A stretch of 32,272 bases of DNA from Pseudomonas aegrilactucae (GCF_019168305.1 NZ_JAHTBI010000101.1:1-32272), one strand, 5' to 3'; shown: positions 1-8,405, counted from the first letter of the stretch. Made by a program: numbers and translations. Notes: generated by a model from the letters alone, not told the origin.

Positions 1-6
1 CACAAA

Positions 7-33
7 CCTGTGGAGCTGGCTTGCCAGCGAAGG
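7..33. repeat. REP element, single right half, one base shorter than consensus
   Basis: This is the tail-then-core half of the repeat found throughout the window. The tail reads CCTGTGGAGC where the other copies have CCTGTGGGAGC, so one G is missing. It lies six bases beyond the stop of the FAD oxidoreductase gene. Its inverted partner, if any, is outside the window. Confidence 0.85.
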
Positions 34-38
34 CGGCT

Positions 39-1154
39 TCAGATCAGACGCGCAACATGCCCCTGCGCCAACGCCGGCCCCACACTCATCCCCACCCCGC
101 TGTGCATCAATGCCGCACTCACCCCCGGCGCCACGTTCAGCAACGAAAACGGCCCTGGCCCGCCCGAGCCGTATACGCCCTGCCAGCGCTCCAGCACTTC
201 GATGCGCCCGCCCAGGGTCTGCTCGGCCAGCTCGATCATCCAGTTGTCCACCTGCTCGGCATTGAACGGCGACGCATCGCTGCCATAGGCGTGTGAATCA
301 CCGATGATCAGCTCACCATGGGGCGTCGGGCTGATCAGCAGGTGAATGCCGTGCTCCAGCAGATGCGGGCTGTCGGCCTGCACCTGCGCGCGCAAGGCCC
401 GCGCCTCAGGCAAATCGGCATACGCGCCGTAATGCAGGCAACTCAGCCCGGTCAGCAATGAATGCTGCAGGTCCAGCTCGAAACGCGGCCGAGCGCGCAG
501 CATCTGCAGGCGACACACCTGCGGCTGCAACTGCGCCATCGGCTCAGCAAGCAGTGTCTGGTAGTCGTGCCCGCTGCACACCACGATGTGCTCGCCGCTG
601 AAACGCCCTGCAGTGGTGGTCAGAAAACCCGGTTCCACCTCGCGTACCAGCGTGGAAAAGTGAAACTCCACGCCCAGTTGCTCACGCAGGTAGTTCACCA
701 GCGCGGGGATGGCCTCGCGCGAATACACCTGCTGATCGTCCAGCCCACGCAAGGCGGCGCGATGGTGACGGAACTGGCCGCCGTACAGGTCGTCAAGCGC
801 CGCGCCCTGCAGCAGCTCGACCGGGTAGCCGTGCTCCACCGCACGCTGGTTGCAGAAGGCTTCGAGCAGCTGCTGCTCCAGTGCCGTGCGGGCGAACAGG
901 AGTGAGCCGTTGCCCTTGAGCGCGAAGCCCGCGTGCTCGGCCCAATGGGCCCAGATGTCGCGGCTGGCCTTGGCCAGTTCGAGCATCTGCCCGGGTGGTT
1001 GACCGCTGACCAGGGCCTGGCCGAAGTTGCGTACCGAAGCGCCCAGTGGCGTGGCGCTGCGCTCGAACACCTTGACCCGCAGGCCGCGCTGCACGGCGGC
1101 GTAGGCATGGGACAGGCCGAGGATGCCGGCGCCGACGATGAGGAAATCTGACAT
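39..1154 (-). CDS. TIGR03364-type FAD-dependent oxidoreductase (phosphonate-associated, DadA/PbfD-like)
   Basis: A 371-residue DAO-fold flavoenzyme. The N-terminus MSDFLIVGAGILGLSHAYA carries the Rossmann GxGxxG motif at residues 8-13, and the C-terminal part has the GVGMSVGPALA segment that closes the FAD site in this fold. I chose the ATG at 1154 because the FAD motif follows it at once; the upstream extension is REP-derived. Family knowledge: TIGR03364 proteins cluster with phosphonate degradation and transport genes, and PbfD-like members have been reported to oxidise N-methylated aminoethylphosphonate to phosphonoacetaldehyde. The AEP transporter lies directly upstream on the same strand, separated by a 109-base gap that holds a REP pair. 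It probably acts in the cytoplasm on the imported aminophosphonate. The exact substrate is inference; a generic D-amino-acid or glycine oxidase is the alternative. Confidence 0.8.
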   Translation of the reverse strand: MSDFLIVGAGILGLSHAYAAVQRGLRVKVFERSATPLGASVRNFGQALVSGQPPGQMLELAKASRDIWAHWAEHAGFALKGNGSLLFARTALEQQLLEAFCNQRAVEHGYPVELLQGAALDDLYGGQFRHHRAALRGLDDQQVYSREAIPALVNYLREQLGVEFHFSTLVREVEPGFLTTTAGRFSGEHIVVCSGHDYQTLLAEPMAQLQPQVCRLQMLRARPRFELDLQHSLLTGLSCLHYGAYADLPEARALRAQVQADSPHLLEHGIHLLISPTPHGELIIGDSHAYGSDASPFNAEQVDNWMIELAEQTLGGRIEVLERWQGVYGSGGPGPFSLLNVAPGVSAALMHSGVGMSVGPALAQGHVARLI

Positions 1155-1182
1155 GGGGGGTTCTCTTGAAATAGTGGTGCGG

Positions 1183-1250
1183 CCTTCGCTGGCAAGCCAG
1201 CTCCCACAGGGATCACACCAACCCTGTGGGAGCTGGCTTGCCAGCGAAGG
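1183..1250. repeat. REP pair in inverted orientation (REPIN), short loop
   Basis: Two 26-base REP copies (CCTTCGCTGGCAAGCCAGC.. and its complement) face each other around a short loop, GATCACACCAAC. The pair lies between the transporter binding-protein gene and the FAD oxidoreductase gene, both on the minus strand, so it would sit inside an operon mRNA and could form a strong hairpin there. Confidence 0.95.
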
Positions 1251-1263
1251 GAGCGACGCGGTG

Positions 1264-2289
1264 TTACTGCTGCGCCACCTTCTCGGACTTGCCGTCATAG
1301 CGCTTGCGCCACTCGGCCAGGATGCTGTCGCGGTTCTTCGACGCCCAGGCAAAATCGTTCTTGATCAGACGCTGCTCGTAATCGGCCGGCAATTCGGTCT
1401 GCGGCTTGGCAATGCCCGGCTGCGCCAGCACCGCGAAGTTTTCCTTGTACAGTTCCATCGCCGCCGGGCTCGCGGAGAAGTCCGCCAGGCGCCTGGCTGC
1501 AGCTTCATGCTGGCCGCCCTTGATCACCGCCGTCGCCTCGATCTCCCAGCCCAGCCCTTCCTTGGGCAACACGATATCCAGCGGCGCACCCTGGCGCTTG
1601 AGCTGCACCGCCGGGTATTCGAACGAAATGCCGATCGGGAACTCCCCCGCCGCCGCCAGCTTGCACGGCTTGGAGCCGGAGTGAACGTACTGGCCGATGT
1701 TCTGGTGCAGATCATCCATGTACTGCCAGCCCTGTTTTTCGCCAAAGGTCTGCAGCCACGCGCTCACGTCCAGAAAGCCCGTGCCGGACGACGCCGGGTT
1801 GGGCATCACGATCTTGCCCTTGTACTCGGGCCTGGTCAGGTCCTGCCAGCTCACCGGTTTGGTCAGCCCCTGCTTCTGGGCCTCGATGGTGTTGAAGCAG
1901 ATCGTCGCCGCCCACACGTCCATGCCCACCCACGCCGGTGGGTGGGCCGCATCACGATAGTGGGCGCCGATCTTGTCCAGGTCCTTGGGTGCATAGGTCT
2001 GCAGCATGCCCTGCTGGTCGAGTATCGCCAGGCTCGACGCCGCCAGGCCCCACACCGCATCGGCCTGCGGGCGGTCCTTCTCGGCCAGCAGCTTGGCGGT
2101 GATGATGCCGGTGGAGTCACGCACCCACTTGATCTGGATGTCCGGGTTGGCCTTCTCGAAGGCCTGCTTGTAGGTCTTGAGCTGTTCGGCCTCCAGCGCC
2201 GTGTACACGGTGAGCTGGGTATCGGCGGCCTGGGCCTGCACAGTCAGGGCGGCGAGCACGGCAGCGGCAAGGGCAAGTGGCTTGAACAT
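1264..2289 (-). CDS. aepX: 2-aminoethylphosphonate ABC transporter substrate-binding protein
   Basis: A 341-residue periplasmic binding protein with a Sec signal peptide (MFKPLALAAAVLAALTVQAQA, likely cut before ADTQLTVYTA). The start is supported by AAGGAA nine bases upstream. The body resembles iron/spermidine-type group 1 binding proteins (VYTALEAEQLKTYKQAFEK, NPASSGTGFLDVSAWLQ, GWEIEATAVIKGG), which is the AEP-binding branch (TIGR03261, called PhnS2 or AepX). It is the last transporter gene in the order ATPase, permease, binding protein, 39 bases after the permease stop. It should capture AEP or close analogues in the periplasm. The AEP assignment rests on my recognition of the family and on the neighbouring TIGR03364 oxidoreductase. 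A ferric-iron role is the main alternative, but I see no FbpA-type paired tyrosines that would argue for it. Confidence 0.85.
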   Translation of the reverse strand: MFKPLALAAAVLAALTVQAQAADTQLTVYTALEAEQLKTYKQAFEKANPDIQIKWVRDSTGIITAKLLAEKDRPQADAVWGLAASSLAILDQQGMLQTYAPKDLDKIGAHYRDAAHPPAWVGMDVWAATICFNTIEAQKQGLTKPVSWQDLTRPEYKGKIVMPNPASSGTGFLDVSAWLQTFGEKQGWQYMDDLHQNIGQYVHSGSKPCKLAAAGEFPIGISFEYPAVQLKRQGAPLDIVLPKEGLGWEIEATAVIKGGQHEAAARRLADFSASPAAMELYKENFAVLAQPGIAKPQTELPADYEQRLIKNDFAWASKNRDSILAEWRKRYDGKSEKVAQQ

Positions 2290-2328
2290 GGTGCGGTTCC
2301 TTTGAGCGGTACAGGGTTGGGAGGGCGA

Positions 2329-4047
2329 TCAATGGCCCGGCGCGCGCTGGCGCCAGGCCTGGGAGCGTTGCAGCAGGCCGCGCGAGGCCCACGCCAGCAG
2401 CAGCGACACGCTGGCGCTGGTGAGCAGGATCAGGGTCGACATGGCGGCCGCGCCGCCGACATTGCCGGCGTCGTCCATGTTCAGCACGGCGACGGCGGCC
2501 AGGAGGGTGTCGGGGCTATAGAGGAAGATCGCCGCCGACACCGTGGTCATGGCCGAGACGAACAGGTAGCGCACGATGTCCAGCAGCGCCGGCAGGCAGA
2601 TCGGCACGGTGACCCGCGCAAAGTGCCGGTACAGCGGCGCCTTGAGCGACAGCGCGGCGGCTTCGAACTCGCCGTCCAGCTGGCGCAGTGCGGTGGTGGC
2701 GGTCATCTGCGCGGTGGTCAGGTAGTGGGCGATGGTGCACACCACCAGCAGCGTCATGCTGCCGTAGAACACATGCAGCGGGTTGCCCGGCAGGTTGAAG
2801 AAGAACACGTAGCCCAGGCCCAGTACCAAGCCCGGCACGGCCATCGGCACGAAGCTGAGCAGGCGCAGCAGCAGGTTCAGGCGGCCCTTGGTCTTCTCCA
2901 TCAGGTAGGCGCCGCTGAAAATCACCGCGCTGCCGATCAGCGCCGTGCCCAGGGCCATGCTCAGGCTGTTGCGGTACGCCAGCCAGCCACCGCCGGCGGT
3001 GTCGTCGAACTGGTAGTGCTTGAGCGACAGGGTCAGGTTGTAGGGCCAGAACGTCACCAGCGAGGAGTACACGGCCATGCCCACCACCACCAGCAAAACA
3101 GCGCACACCAGCAGCACGATGGCCAGGAAGCACGCATCGCGGCCACGGCTGGCGACAGGCTCGAACACCTGCGCACGGCCACTCATCGCAGCACCCTGGC
3201 GCCGGCGCAGCCAGGCATCCACCGCGAAGCTGAGCAGGGCCGGCACCAGCAGCACCATGCCGATCAGCGCACCACGGCCGAATTGCTGCTGGCCGACCAC
3301 GGCCTTGTAGGCTTCCAGCGCCAGCACCTGGTAATCGCCGCCGACCACCACCGGCACGCCGAAGTCGGTGATGGTCAGGGTGAACACCAGGCAGAACGCG
3401 GCGAACACCGCCTGGCGCGTGGCCGGCCAGGTGATGCTGGCAAACGCCCGGCGTGGCCCGGCGCCCATGCTGGAGGCCGCATCGAACAGGCGCGCATCGG
3501 CCAGCGACAGCGCCGACAGCAGGATCATCAGCGCATGCGGGAAGGTGTAGATCGCCTCGCCCAGCACAATGCCCCAGAAGCCGTAGATATTGTCACTGAG
3601 CAGCCCGCGCAGCAGGCCCTGGTTGCCGAACAGGTACACCAGCGCGATCGCCGGCAGCATCGACGGCGCCAGCAGCGGCAACAGCGAGATCCCGCGCCAC
3701 ACACGCTTGCCCGGAATCAGCGTGCGTTGCAGCGCATAGGCGAACAGGTAGGCCGTGGGCACCACGATGGCCGCCACGCTCAGCGCGACCTTGAGGCTGT
3801 TGCCCAGCAGCCAGTGAAAGTTGGCGCTGGCGAACAGTTCGCGAGCCGCGACCAACCCGCCGCCCTGGCCGGCATCACTGCTCAAGCCGCGCCAGAAGAT
3901 CGCCAGCAACGGCAGCAGCACTGCGACGGTCAGCAGCAACAGCAGCAGCCATTTGCCGCCAGTGACGAACAGCCGATCGCCCAGCTCGACGCCCTGGGCT
4001 TTGCGGGCCTTCGCGGGTGCGATCGGCAAGGTCAGGGGCGCATCCAT
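2329..4047 (-). CDS. 2-aminoethylphosphonate ABC transporter permease (fused, two MetI domains)
   Basis: A 572-residue inner-membrane protein with two tandem binding-protein-dependent permease domains, about 12 membrane spans in all. Each half shows an EAA-type loop for docking the ATPase: around EAIYTFPHALMILLSALSLA in the first and LDGEFEAAALSLKAPLYRHF in the second. This fused FbpB-like layout is typical of the AEP family TIGR03262 (PhnU2-like; the AepXVW system of P. putida, though I am unsure which letter is the permease). The ATG at 4047 follows the ATPase stop codon by one base (TGAGATG), a strong sign of translational coupling. An upstream TTG in the same frame at 4056 is less likely. 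Confidence 0.85.
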   Translation of the reverse strand: MDAPLTLPIAPAKARKAQGVELGDRLFVTGGKWLLLLLLTVAVLLPLLAIFWRGLSSDAGQGGGLVAARELFASANFHWLLGNSLKVALSVAAIVVPTAYLFAYALQRTLIPGKRVWRGISLLPLLAPSMLPAIALVYLFGNQGLLRGLLSDNIYGFWGIVLGEAIYTFPHALMILLSALSLADARLFDAASSMGAGPRRAFASITWPATRQAVFAAFCLVFTLTITDFGVPVVVGGDYQVLALEAYKAVVGQQQFGRGALIGMVLLVPALLSFAVDAWLRRRQGAAMSGRAQVFEPVASRGRDACFLAIVLLVCAVLLVVVGMAVYSSLVTFWPYNLTLSLKHYQFDDTAGGGWLAYRNSLSMALGTALIGSAVIFSGAYLMEKTKGRLNLLLRLLSFVPMAVPGLVLGLGYVFFFNLPGNPLHVFYGSMTLLVVCTIAHYLTTAQMTATTALRQLDGEFEAAALSLKAPLYRHFARVTVPICLPALLDIVRYLFVSAMTTVSAAIFLYSPDTLLAAVAVLNMDDAGNVGGAAAMSTLILLTSASVSLLLAWASRGLLQRSQAWRQRAPGH

Positions 4048-4048
4048 C

Positions 4049-5113
4049 TCAGGCAAACACCTGCAGGCTGCGTGGCGGCAGGGCCACCCAGATGTCCTGC
4101 GAGCCCAGGCGCGGCATCGATTCGGGCGGCACCTCGGCGGTCAGTGCGTGGCCGGGCCATTCATTCAGTTCGAAACGCATGCGGCAGCGGTTGCCCAGGA
4201 AGGTGATTTCACGCACCCGTGCCGGGAACAGGTTCTCTTCATGCACCGGCGGGTTGACGCTGATCGACTCGGGACGGCAGAACAAGCGACCGCTGTTGGC
4301 CGCGCCGGCGCCGGGGGCCAGGCGCAGGTGCATGGCGCCGACCTGGGCATGGCTGGCGCTGCGCTGCTGGAACGGCAGCCAGTTGCCCTGGCCGACGAAC
4401 TCGGCCACGAACGGTGTGGCCGGCTTGTCGTAGATGGCCTGCGGGGTGTCGTATTGCTCGACCTGGCCGTTGTTCATCACCGCGATACGGTCGGCCATGA
4501 GCATGGCTTCGCCCTGGTTGTGGGTAACCATCAGGGTGGTGATACCGAGCTGGCGTTGCAATTGGCGCAGTTCGCTGCACAGGTGATCGCGCACGCGGGC
4601 GTCGAGGGCCGACATGGGTTCGTCGAGCAGCAGCAGCGACGGTGCCGGGGCCAGGGCGCGGGCCAGGGCCACACGTTGCTGCTGGCCGCCGGAAAGCTGG
4701 CCGGGGTACTTTTTTTCGCTGCCGCGCAAGCCCACCAGTTCGAGCATCTCGGTAACCCGCTGGCGAGCCTGGTCGCGGCTGCTGTCGGCCAGGCCGTAGG
4801 CGATGTTGGCTTCGACGGTAAGGTTGGGGAACAGTGCGTAGGACTGGAACAGGATGCCGTAGTCGCGCGCCTGGGGTGGCAGCTCGGAGATGTCGCGGTC
4901 ACCGATGCTGAGGGTGCCGCGGTCCTGGCGCTCGAGCCCGGCGATGCAGCGCAGCAGGGTGGTCTTGCCGCAGCCGGAGGGGCCGAGCAGGCACACCAGT
5001 TCGCCGGCGGCGATGTCCAGGGACACGTCGTGCAACGCGGTGAAGGCGCCGAAGCGCTTGTGGATGCCGCGCACTTTCATCTGTGCGCCGGGGGTTGCGA
5101 GTGCGTTGTTCAT
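4049..5113 (-). CDS. 2-aminoethylphosphonate ABC transporter ATP-binding protein
   Basis: A 354-residue ABC ATPase of the PotA/FbpC type. Visible motifs are Walker A GPSGCGKTTLL, the Q-loop segment LFQSYALFPNLTV, signature LSGGQQQRVALARALAP, Walker B LLLLDEPMSALD and the switch histidine in MVTHNQGEAM. A C-terminal TOBE-like extension of about 110 residues follows. The ATG at 5113 is preceded by GAGG. It is the first gene of the transporter operon and is almost fused to the permease gene. It energises aminophosphonate uptake (TIGR03258 family). A REP pair separates it from the LysR gene upstream, so its promoter should lie between 5114 and 5225. Confidence 0.85.
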   Translation of the reverse strand: MNNALATPGAQMKVRGIHKRFGAFTALHDVSLDIAAGELVCLLGPSGCGKTTLLRCIAGLERQDRGTLSIGDRDISELPPQARDYGILFQSYALFPNLTVEANIAYGLADSSRDQARQRVTEMLELVGLRGSEKKYPGQLSGGQQQRVALARALAPAPSLLLLDEPMSALDARVRDHLCSELRQLQRQLGITTLMVTHNQGEAMLMADRIAVMNNGQVEQYDTPQAIYDKPATPFVAEFVGQGNWLPFQQRSASHAQVGAMHLRLAPGAGAANSGRLFCRPESISVNPPVHEENLFPARVREITFLGNRCRMRFELNEWPGHALTAEVPPESMPRLGSQDIWVALPPRSLQVFA

Positions 5114-5224
5114 GCCGGGACCTCACTGAACGAGTGAGGGCCATGCTAGGCGGGCAATGCGAAGGTACTGTGGCGTCGGGGCAAAAGCGGATGATAGTGC
5201 TATAGGCAGATTTGGTAACGGCCA

Positions 5225-5299
5225 TTCGCTGGCAAGCCAGCTCCCACAGGGTTCTGCGGTGTTCACAAAACCCTGTGGGAGCTGGCTTGCCAGCGAAGG
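5225..5299. repeat. REP pair (REPIN) between LysR gene and AEP transporter
   Basis: Inverted REP copies (TTCGCTGGCAAGCCAGCTCC and its complement) flank a loop of about 20 bases, GTTCTGCGGTGTTCACAAAA. The right arm ends one base before the LysR stop codon. Confidence 0.95.
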
Positions 5300-6169
5300 C
5301 TATATTGGCAGCGCAGAAACTTCCTGGGCCAGGCCGAGGAAGGCCGCTGGCAAGCGCGCCTGGCGCCGCTCCTTCAGGCAGTACAGGTACTCATGGATCA
5401 CCGGCGCCCCCTCCAGCGCCAGCACCTTCAGCTCCGGGTTATGCGGCACTTCATGCCGGGCAATGATGCTGATGCCGATATTGCGCAGCACCGCCTCGCG
5501 GATCGACTCGCGGCTGCCAATCTCCAGCAGCGAATCCACCCTCACCCCGGCCTCTTCCAGCATCTGCTCGGTAAGCCGGCGCGTGGTCGAGCCCTGCTCG
5601 CGCATCAGCAGGCAGTGCCCGCCCAGCGCACTCAGCGGCACCGCCTCGCGCGACGCCAGGGGATGGTTGCGGTGCACCGCCACCACCAGCGGGTCGACCC
5701 CCAGCACCCGCCGCACCAGCCGCGCATCCTCCACCAGTTGCGACGAGGCAGCCATGTCCACGCGGTAGTCCTCCAGCCACTCCAGCACCTGCTGCGAATT
5801 GCCGATCTCCACCGACAGCTCCACCTGCGGCAGGCGCTCGCGGAAGATCTTCACCAGGTCAAGAATGTAGTACGGCGCCGTGGCCGCAATGCGCAGCCCG
5901 CCCTGCCCCTGGCCGCTGTTGCGCAGGAAGAACTCGATATCGGCTTCCTGCTGCATCAGCGCCTTGACCATCGGCATCAGCCGCGTGCCGTCGTCGCTCA
6001 GGGTCAGGCGGCGACCGCCGCGAAAGAACAACTCGACGCCGTACTGGGCCTCCAGATTACGGATCTGCGTGGTCACCGTAGGCTGGCTGAGCCCGAGTTT
6101 CTTCGCCGCCAGGGTAATGCTGCCCAGGCGGGCCACCATGTAGAACGCCTTCAACTCGGAACTCAACAT
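5300..6169 (-). CDS. LysR-family transcriptional regulator, probable regulator of the AEP cluster
   Basis: A 289-residue LTTR. The winged helix-turn-helix is at residues 1-60 (FYMVARLGSITLAAKKLG, LSQPTVTTQIRNLEAQYGV), followed by a periplasmic-binding-like effector domain to the C-terminus. I chose the ATG at 6169 (MLSSELKAFY) because the helix-turn-helix starts there and AAGAGG lies just upstream. That site directly follows the cadA stop: only 8 bases separate the two genes, on the same strand. Position immediately upstream of the AEP transporter operon suggests it senses an aminophosphonate. LysR proteins such as AepR are reported to control AEP use in P. putida, but I cannot confirm that this is that gene. 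Activation versus repression cannot be judged from sequence. Confidence 0.85.
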   Translation of the reverse strand: MLSSELKAFYMVARLGSITLAAKKLGLSQPTVTTQIRNLEAQYGVELFFRGGRRLTLSDDGTRLMPMVKALMQQEADIEFFLRNSGQGQGGLRIAATAPYYILDLVKIFRERLPQVELSVEIGNSQQVLEWLEDYRVDMAASSQLVEDARLVRRVLGVDPLVVAVHRNHPLASREAVPLSALGGHCLLMREQGSTTRRLTEQMLEEAGVRVDSLLEIGSRESIREAVLRNIGISIIARHEVPHNPELKVLALEGAPVIHEYLYCLKERRQARLPAAFLGLAQEVSALPI

Positions 6170-6177
6170 ACCGCCTC

Positions 6178-8391
6178 TTACTTTCTGAGCAGGCGCAAGC
6201 CGTTGAATACCACCAGCAAGCTCACGCCCATGTCGGCGAACACCGCCATCCACAAGGTCGCCATGCCGGTGAAGGTGATCGCCAGGAAGATCGCCTTGAT
6301 GCCCAGCGCCAGAACGATGTTCTGCGTGAGGATCGCCGCGCTTTGCCGCGAGAGCCTGACGAACGCCGGGATCTTGCGCAAGTCGTCATCCATCAGCGCC
6401 ACGTCGGCGGTCTCGATGGCGGTGTCGGTACCGGCCGCCGCCATCGCAAAACCGATCTCGGCCCGTGCCAGCGCCGGGGCGTCGTTGATGCCATCGCCCA
6501 CCATGCCGACCCGATGGCCCTTGGCATACAGGTCTTCGATGGCCTTCAGCTTGTCGGCCGGCAGCAGGTTGCCACGTGCTTCGTCGATGCCGACCTGCGC
6601 CGCGATGGCCTGTGCGGTGTGCGGATTGTCGCCGGTAAGCATGACGGTCCTGATACCCAGTGCATGCAATTGGGCAATGGCCTCGCGGCTGCTTTCCTTC
6701 ACCGTGTCGGCCACGGCGAACAGCGCCAGCGGGCCAGAGGCGTCGAGCAGCAGCACCACGGTCTTGCCCTGGCGCTCCAGTTCATCGAGCTGGGCTTCGA
6801 GCTCGGGCGAGCACAGGTCCAGTTCCTCGACCAGCCGATGGTTGCCCAGGTGGTACAGCACGCCGTCGACCTTGCCGCTCACGCCACGGCCCATCAGGGC
6901 CTGGAACTCGCTGACCTCGGCCAGCGGCTGTTCGCCGGCCTGTTGCGCAATGGCCATCGATACCGGGTGGTCGGAGCGCCCGCCAAGGCTGGCGGCGATG
7001 TGCTGGGCAGTGCATTCGAAGCGCGCATCGAGCACGCGGAAGTCGGTTTGCACCGGCTTGCCGTGGGTGATCGTGCCGGTCTTGTCCAGTGCCACAAAGT
7101 CCAGCTTGCGCCCGCCTTCCAGGTACACCCCGCCCTTGATCAGGATGCCCTTGCGCGCCGCGGCGGCCAGGCCGCTGACGATGGTCACCGGGGTCGAGAT
7201 CACCAGCGCGCACGGGCATGCCACCACCAGTAGCACCAGTGCGCGGTAGATCCAGTCGAACCACAGGCCTGCGAAGAACAGCGGCGCCACCAAAGCCACT
7301 GCCAACGCCAGGGCGAACACCACCGGGGTGTAGATGCGCGAGAACTGGTCGACGAAGCGCTGGGTCGGGGCGCGGGCGCCCTGGGCCTCTTCCACGGCCT
7401 TGATGATGCGCGCCAGGGTCGATTGGCCGGCGGCGGCAGTCACCCGGTACTCCAACGCACCGGACTGGTTGATGGTGCCGGCGAACACCTTGTCGCCTGG
7501 GCCTTTCTCAACCGGCAGACTTTCGCCGGTGATCGGCGCCTGATCGATGCTCGACTGACCCACCAGCACCTCGCCGTCCAGGCCGATGCGCTCGCCGGGG
7601 CGCACGCGCACGGTGGCGCCGAGCGCGACGTGCTTCACCTCCATCGACTGCCACTGGCCGTCGGGCTGCTGCACCGTTGCCATGTCGGGGGTCAGTTGCA
7701 TCAGGCCGCCGATGGCGTTGCGCGCACGGTCCAGCGAACGCGCCTCGATCAGTTCGGCCAGGGTGAACAGCACCATCACCATGGCCGCCTCGGGCCACTG
7801 GCCGATCAGCACGGCGCCGGTCACGGCGATGCTCATCAGCGCGTTGATGTTCAGGTTGCGGTTCTTCAGGGCGATCCAGCCCTTTTTATAGGTACCCAGG
7901 CCACAGCCCAGGATGGCCACCAATGCCAGCAGGGCCACTGCCCATTCGGGGGCGATGTGGGTGAAGTGGACGATTTCTGCGCCCAGCGCGGCCACGCCGG
8001 ACAGCGCCAGCGGCCACCAGGGCTTTTTCGGCGCGACCACTGCGTCACTGCTGGCCTCGCCCGCTTCGTCGAGCGGTTCGGCGTGCATGCCCAGCGAGGT
8101 AATCGCCTGCTCGATGCCGAGGGTGTCGGCGTGGGTATGGGTCACCCCGAGGACGCGGTTGATCAGGTTGAATTCCAGCTGTTCGACCCCCTCGAGCTTG
8201 CCCAGCTTGTTCTGGATCAGGGTCTGCTCGGTCGGGCAGTCCATGGCCTCGATCCGGAAGCGACTGAGGCGTGCGCCGTCGCTGGTGGTTTCGCGCAGTT
8301 GCACGAGTGCCGGCGCTGCGGCGCCGGAGCAGCAGCTGTGGGCGTGTGCATGCTCATGCTTGTGGCTGACAGGCTGGTTCATATGGTTCAT
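6178..8391 (-). CDS. cadA: Cd(II)/Zn(II)/Pb(II)-translocating P1B-type ATPase CadA
   Basis: A 737-residue heavy-metal efflux ATPase of the inner membrane. In order: a His- and Cys-rich N-terminus (HKHEHAHAHSCC), a degenerate HMA domain with MDCPTE at residues 50-55 in place of GMxCxxC, membrane spans, the actuator motif TGES near 288, the metal-transport CPC at 392-394, phosphorylation site DKTGT at 436-440, SDHP in the nucleotide domain, and MLTGDN and GDGINDAP in the phosphorylation domain. It ends DMGVSLLVVFNGLRLLRK, typical of the Zn/Cd/Pb subgroup. The ATG at 8391 has AGGA nine bases upstream; an in-frame TTG at 8412 is poorer. It is divergent from cadR, which controls it through the shared operator at 8419-8439. 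Export of Cd2+, Zn2+ and Pb2+ follows from the family. Confidence 0.95.
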   Translation of the reverse strand: MNHMNQPVSHKHEHAHAHSCCSGAAAPALVQLRETTSDGARLSRFRIEAMDCPTEQTLIQNKLGKLEGVEQLEFNLINRVLGVTHTHADTLGIEQAITSLGMHAEPLDEAGEASSDAVVAPKKPWWPLALSGVAALGAEIVHFTHIAPEWAVALLALVAILGCGLGTYKKGWIALKNRNLNINALMSIAVTGAVLIGQWPEAAMVMVLFTLAELIEARSLDRARNAIGGLMQLTPDMATVQQPDGQWQSMEVKHVALGATVRVRPGERIGLDGEVLVGQSSIDQAPITGESLPVEKGPGDKVFAGTINQSGALEYRVTAAAGQSTLARIIKAVEEAQGARAPTQRFVDQFSRIYTPVVFALALAVALVAPLFFAGLWFDWIYRALVLLVVACPCALVISTPVTIVSGLAAAARKGILIKGGVYLEGGRKLDFVALDKTGTITHGKPVQTDFRVLDARFECTAQHIAASLGGRSDHPVSMAIAQQAGEQPLAEVSEFQALMGRGVSGKVDGVLYHLGNHRLVEELDLCSPELEAQLDELERQGKTVVLLLDASGPLALFAVADTVKESSREAIAQLHALGIRTVMLTGDNPHTAQAIAAQVGIDEARGNLLPADKLKAIEDLYAKGHRVGMVGDGINDAPALARAEIGFAMAAAGTDTAIETADVALMDDDLRKIPAFVRLSRQSAAILTQNIVLALGIKAIFLAITFTGMATLWMAVFADMGVSLLVVFNGLRLLRK

Positions 8392-8405
8392 CCCTAAAGG
8401 TCCTG

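Noticed and set aside
1123..4206. A 1027-codon open frame on the plus strand opposite the AEP genes
   Set aside because: It is antisense to three clear genes, is rich in Gln, His and Arg, and has no recognisable domain. Third-position GC on the other strand keeps it open by chance.
5393..7249. A 618-codon plus-strand frame opposite the LysR gene and cadA
   Set aside because: It spans two well-supported genes on the other strand and shows no family resemblance.
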